A program made the translations under genes and the position numbers. DNA of 64,000 nt, taken from positions 992,001 through 1,056,000 of the forward strand of contig JAHREC010000019.1 of assembly GCA_020081605.1 (NCBI GenBank). The letters are read 5' to 3'. This document shows, in pieces, positions 61,423 through 64,000 of the stretch. Positions within the stretch are counted from its first letter, which is position 1; every line of letters starts with the position of its first letter. Origin of the DNA: Albifimbria verrucaria. Taxonomy: Eukaryota; Ascomycota; Sordariomycetes; Hypocreales; Stachybotryaceae. The notes beneath the pieces are model-generated. The model saw only the letters and a list, made by a program, of their open reading frames with translations, ran no database searches and was not told the DNA's origin.

Positions 61423-62435
61423 ATGACACTCGACTTTCATAATAACAAGCTGCCCAAGGGTGCTAAGTTATGGGTCAGTAAGCTTCGTCTCATGCACCTA
61501 TTGAGATAAGCCGCATTGCTTGCGTGGTAAACTTCGATCTAACTAACTCTAGCTGCTGAATCTTGGATACCTCGATATTGAGGCTACAGAATTGGTGGCA
61601 GGTACAAATATACAGATGCCAGGTAGACCTGCGTTTGATCACCAGCGACGTGATTTGGTCATGATAGGAGGACTACTTTTGCACCCTGATGTAGGCTTGA
61701 TTCTGTTTGATGTTGGGAGCACTGAAGATATCATCCAAAACTGGGACCCTCAAGTCGTTGAATGCACACCAAGAATATGGGACAAACAAATTCACAGTCT
61801 ACCAGCTGCTATTGCGGCTACTGGCGCTGGTACTATTCGTGATGTCAAAGCCGTGGTTCTTAGTCACTTACACTTTGATCACGCAGGTGGCTTGGAGAAC
61901 TTCTTGGACACAGGTATGTGACTTTGGTATCGATGTCTATATAGATGCCGGGCTTTATTACAGTCGTCATGCATTAATACTGATCAAATCGAACCAGATG
62001 TCGAAATATGGTGCCACGAGGAAGAATTGAAGTATGCCTATTGGGCTGCCTCGATAAAGATAGATAGCAGCTACTATCCACACTCTTATCTGCTACCGCA
62101 TCGACTGAACTGGAAGACATTCCAGGGACAAAATTTCAACATATGGCCAGGTGTCATGCTTCATCACACGCCTGGTCACACCCCGGCTCCATCATGATGG
62201 AGCTATCCATGGAACATTCAGGTACTGTCCTTTTACGGGCGATCTCTTCCATGTCAAAGAGAACTGGGAGGACGGTATCCCGCAGACTGGGTCGCTAATG
62301 CGTGATTACTCTGCCTGGGCACGGAGTTCACAGTTCGCCAAGCGATTAGCTGCTGTTAAAAGGGCAAAAGTTATTCTCGGGCACGAAGGGGCCTACTTTG
62401 ATAAGTTTCCAAAGAGCCCTCAATATTTGGAATAG
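61423..62435 (+). CDS. metallo-beta-lactamase-fold lactonase-like hydrolase
   Basis: Three exons: 61423-61473, 61553-61913, 61998-62435. The start MTLDFHNNKLPKGAKLW joins LLNLGYLDIEATELVAG. Metal ligands are visible in VVLSHLHFDHAGGLENF (HxHxDH), HHTPGHTPG (third His) and TGDLFH (Asp), with a final His in VILGHEGAYFDKF. This arrangement matches the N-acyl homoserine lactonase-like branch of the superfamily, which opens lactone rings using two metal ions. Actual substrate is unknown; fungal members may act on lactone metabolites. Frame slips at 62181-62184 (C4) and 62231-62234 (T4). Confidence 0.82.
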
Positions 62436-63210
62436 AGACAAGCACATGAAGGGCCACAGTAGTATGGCGAATCGTATGCCCTCGATTTTCACGACTTCAT
62501 GATATAGATTAATATATGCGTGCCCCGGGGCCTACATTAATTAGCTAAACGTATTAATAATGGAATAAAGTTCTTGGAATTGTAACTGCAAAACACAGAT
62601 GTGCTATCTGTAATAAACAATTGAATCTTGAAAATTGCCGGTTCAACACTGACCCATATGACTATTAGGGATATAACATGGAGGCGCACATCAACTAGCA
62701 TAGTAAGGAATGAACCCGAAGTTTCCATGCGGGTGAGAACCTTGTGGCATGAACACAGCTAGAAACCACATCTCGTTTTGCACTTCAACACCCCAAGATT
62801 TCTTTCCCATAATATTTTGCTTATCGACCATTGCAGAACCTTCGGTCTTTGCTGTCGCTATGAGGACATCATAATGCAACTGTTGGCCCATGCCGTAGCC
62901 ATAAACGGGATGGATAGGAGCAAAGGTCCTCGGCTTGAACACAGGTTTGATGCAGTTGTCTTAATAATAATGACGTTAATAAGGGACGTGTGACAACTGC
63001 ATCTGCCAATCTCAGTCATGTGGATGTTATTCTTAAGGTTCCAATGGCCAAAAATAGGAATCCACGAGCTGGCAAATACAAAAGCTATCAATTTTCCAAT
63101 ATCAGAGACTCCCACAGAGCTTCGCGGACATCTTTGGGCCGTACTGCTGGGGTTCGACCCAGGCACACCGTTCTACTCATTAATGCTGTTCTGGAATTAA
63201 CATTATTGAT
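62436..63210. other. intergenic with one small minus-strand frame
   Basis: Mostly AT-rich. Contains the minus-strand frame 62691-62942 (listed separately), which may be a 3' exon of the next gene. Confidence 0.35.
62691..62942 (-). CDS. hypothetical open frame, possibly a 3' exon
   Basis: 84 residues with balanced composition (YGYGMGQQLHYDVLIATAKT; WGVEVQNEMWFLAVFMPQ; FGFIPYYAS at the end). No ATG near its left limit and no family recognised. The neighbouring minus-strand gene has a GTAAGT donor at 63239 just before its stop, so both could be exons of one protein, but the acceptor is not clear. Confidence 0.3.
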   Translation of the reverse strand: MFKPRTFAPIHPVYGYGMGQQLHYDVLIATAKTEGSAMVDKQNIMGKKSWGVEVQNEMWFLAVFMPQGSHPHGNFGFIPYYAS

Positions 63211-63996
63211 TCACAAAAGCGATGCTTTACCCAACTTACCACTAATGAGACCCTCTACATCAACCGTGACTTTTGTCCTTTTGGACTGCGAGTTGTTCCA
63301 ACCCACTTCCTGTTGAGGAGATCTTTGGAATGGAGGACTTTCGTTCCCTGACAGCCTTGTGTGATCAGGATATTGCAAGGTCGAAGTTGGCATGTCTGGA
63401 ACTTCCAAGCCGTTGCCTGCTAACTGAGTACCCTGATGCTCGCCTGATCCTATCGCTTCGGTTGATGGGGTGGAGTACCCTCTAGGGATAGGTTGATGAA
63501 GTCCGGTTTGAACTGGTAGGCCGTTCATATTATACGACTGAGGTGCGTAGTCCTCAGGAGTTTCGAAGATGGCCATGTCAATATAGGCGGTAACATAATC
63601 CTTCGCTGGTGGAATAGCCACGCCGTAGCCCCGCAAGCAAATCTCGATCTCGTCCGAATCAAAAAAGTCGCCCTGAAAGGTAGGCTCAAGTATCCGGAAC
63701 TGAGCATTAAGACGTAGATCTCGCACTGCTTCGACTTCTTCTGAGAACGGACCCATAGAGAGTCCCGTTAGTTCGGGTGGTTTGAAAGTCTCGTGCGGGA
63801 GAGAACGATTGCCAATTGGTAATTCAGCCCCTGGGGCAGTGCTGTTGAGGGAGGATCCATTAACGTTGGTGAAGAATTGGCCTGCACCTCCTAGATTTGT
63901 AAACGGGTAATTCCAATAGTTTAATGTTTCGTCTCGGGCTCGTGTGGCTGTGACGCGCATCCGCGTAGCTATTTGTTGTCTCGTCTCGAGGTGCAA
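63211..63996 (-). CDS. unidentified protein, cut by the right edge
   Basis: 261-residue open frame running to within a few bases of the window end, so the start is probably outside. Visible parts: TRMRVTATRARDETLNYWNY, a Ser/Pro-rich middle, FDSDEIEICLRGYGVAIPPA, and a C-terminal basic/Ser-rich region. No family recognised. A GTAAGT donor at 63239 may remove the last ten codons and continue into a downstream exon. Confidence 0.5.
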   Translation of the reverse strand: MHLETRQQIATRMRVTATRARDETLNYWNYPFTNLGGAGQFFTNVNGSSLNSTAPGAELPIGNRSLPHETFKPPELTGLSMGPFSEEVEAVRDLRLNAQFRILEPTFQGDFFDSDEIEICLRGYGVAIPPAKDYVTAYIDMAIFETPEDYAPQSYNMNGLPVQTGLHQPIPRGYSTPSTEAIGSGEHQGTQLAGNGLEVPDMPTSTLQYPDHTRLSGNESPPFQRSPQQEVGWNNSQSKRTKVTVDVEGLISGKLGKASLL

Positions 63997-64000
63997 GCAG

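Noticed and set aside
63080..63165. tRNA gene suggested by GGTTCGACCC
   Set aside because: Only a B-box-like string is present. No A box, no acceptor or anticodon stem pairing at the right distance.

Overview
The window looks like nuclear DNA of a filamentous ascomycete (Pezizomycotina, probably Sordariomycetes). Genes are split by short introns (about 43-96 nt, plus one candidate of 229 nt) with GTRAGT-type donors and CTAAC-like branch sites. The families present are fungal: Zn2Cys6 and C2H2 regulators, GH10 and GH16 glycosidases, a class II hydrophobin (an ascomycete family), NACHT/ankyrin NLR proteins and a HET-S-type HeLo remnant. No bacterial operons, rRNA, tRNA or CRISPR were found.

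Layout. 0.7-11.1 kb: GTPBP1/2-like GTPase (+), Zn2Cys6 regulator (-), intact GH10 xylanase (-), arrestin-like trafficking adaptor (-). 11.1-17.4 kb: no convincing gene, several microsatellites. 17.4-25.8 kb: Nudix hydrolase (-), a large NACHT-ankyrin NLR (+), a zinc-free MDR oxidoreductase (+). 26.8-30.5 kb: C2H2 plus fungal_trans regulator (-). 30.5-40.4 kb: almost 10 kb with no convincing gene. 40.4-64 kb is accessory in character: a PNP-NACHT-ankyrin NLR (-) with near-identical 99-bp repeats, facing a decayed HeLo-domain gene (+); a small cysteine-rich protein; a GH16 glucanase; a CorA-like membrane protein; a DUF7025-AAA ATPase whose reading frame runs through a canonical intron into a C2H2-type domain; a class II hydrophobin; a CAP/PR-1 protein; a metallo-beta-lactamase-fold lactonase; and an unidentified protein cut by the right edge.

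The main caveat is sequence quality. Only GH10 and Nudix are uninterrupted. Nearly all other genes are broken by single-base frame slips that mostly fall in short C/G/A/T runs, and most would be explained by one missing base. In the ankyrin array the 99-bp period drops to 98 exactly at the two frame breaks, which shows directly that these are one-base losses. The simplest reading is homopolymer under-calling in the assembly, so interrupted genes should not be taken as pseudogenes without read support. The HeLo remnant is the exception: it also carries stops that look like substitutions.

Functionally, the right half combines self/non-self recognition genes (two NLRs in the window, one beside a HeLo-type cell-death domain) with secreted or surface proteins (hydrophobin, CAP, GH16, cysteine-rich protein), as expected of a fast-evolving accessory region. 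The left half holds more conserved regulation and trafficking genes.
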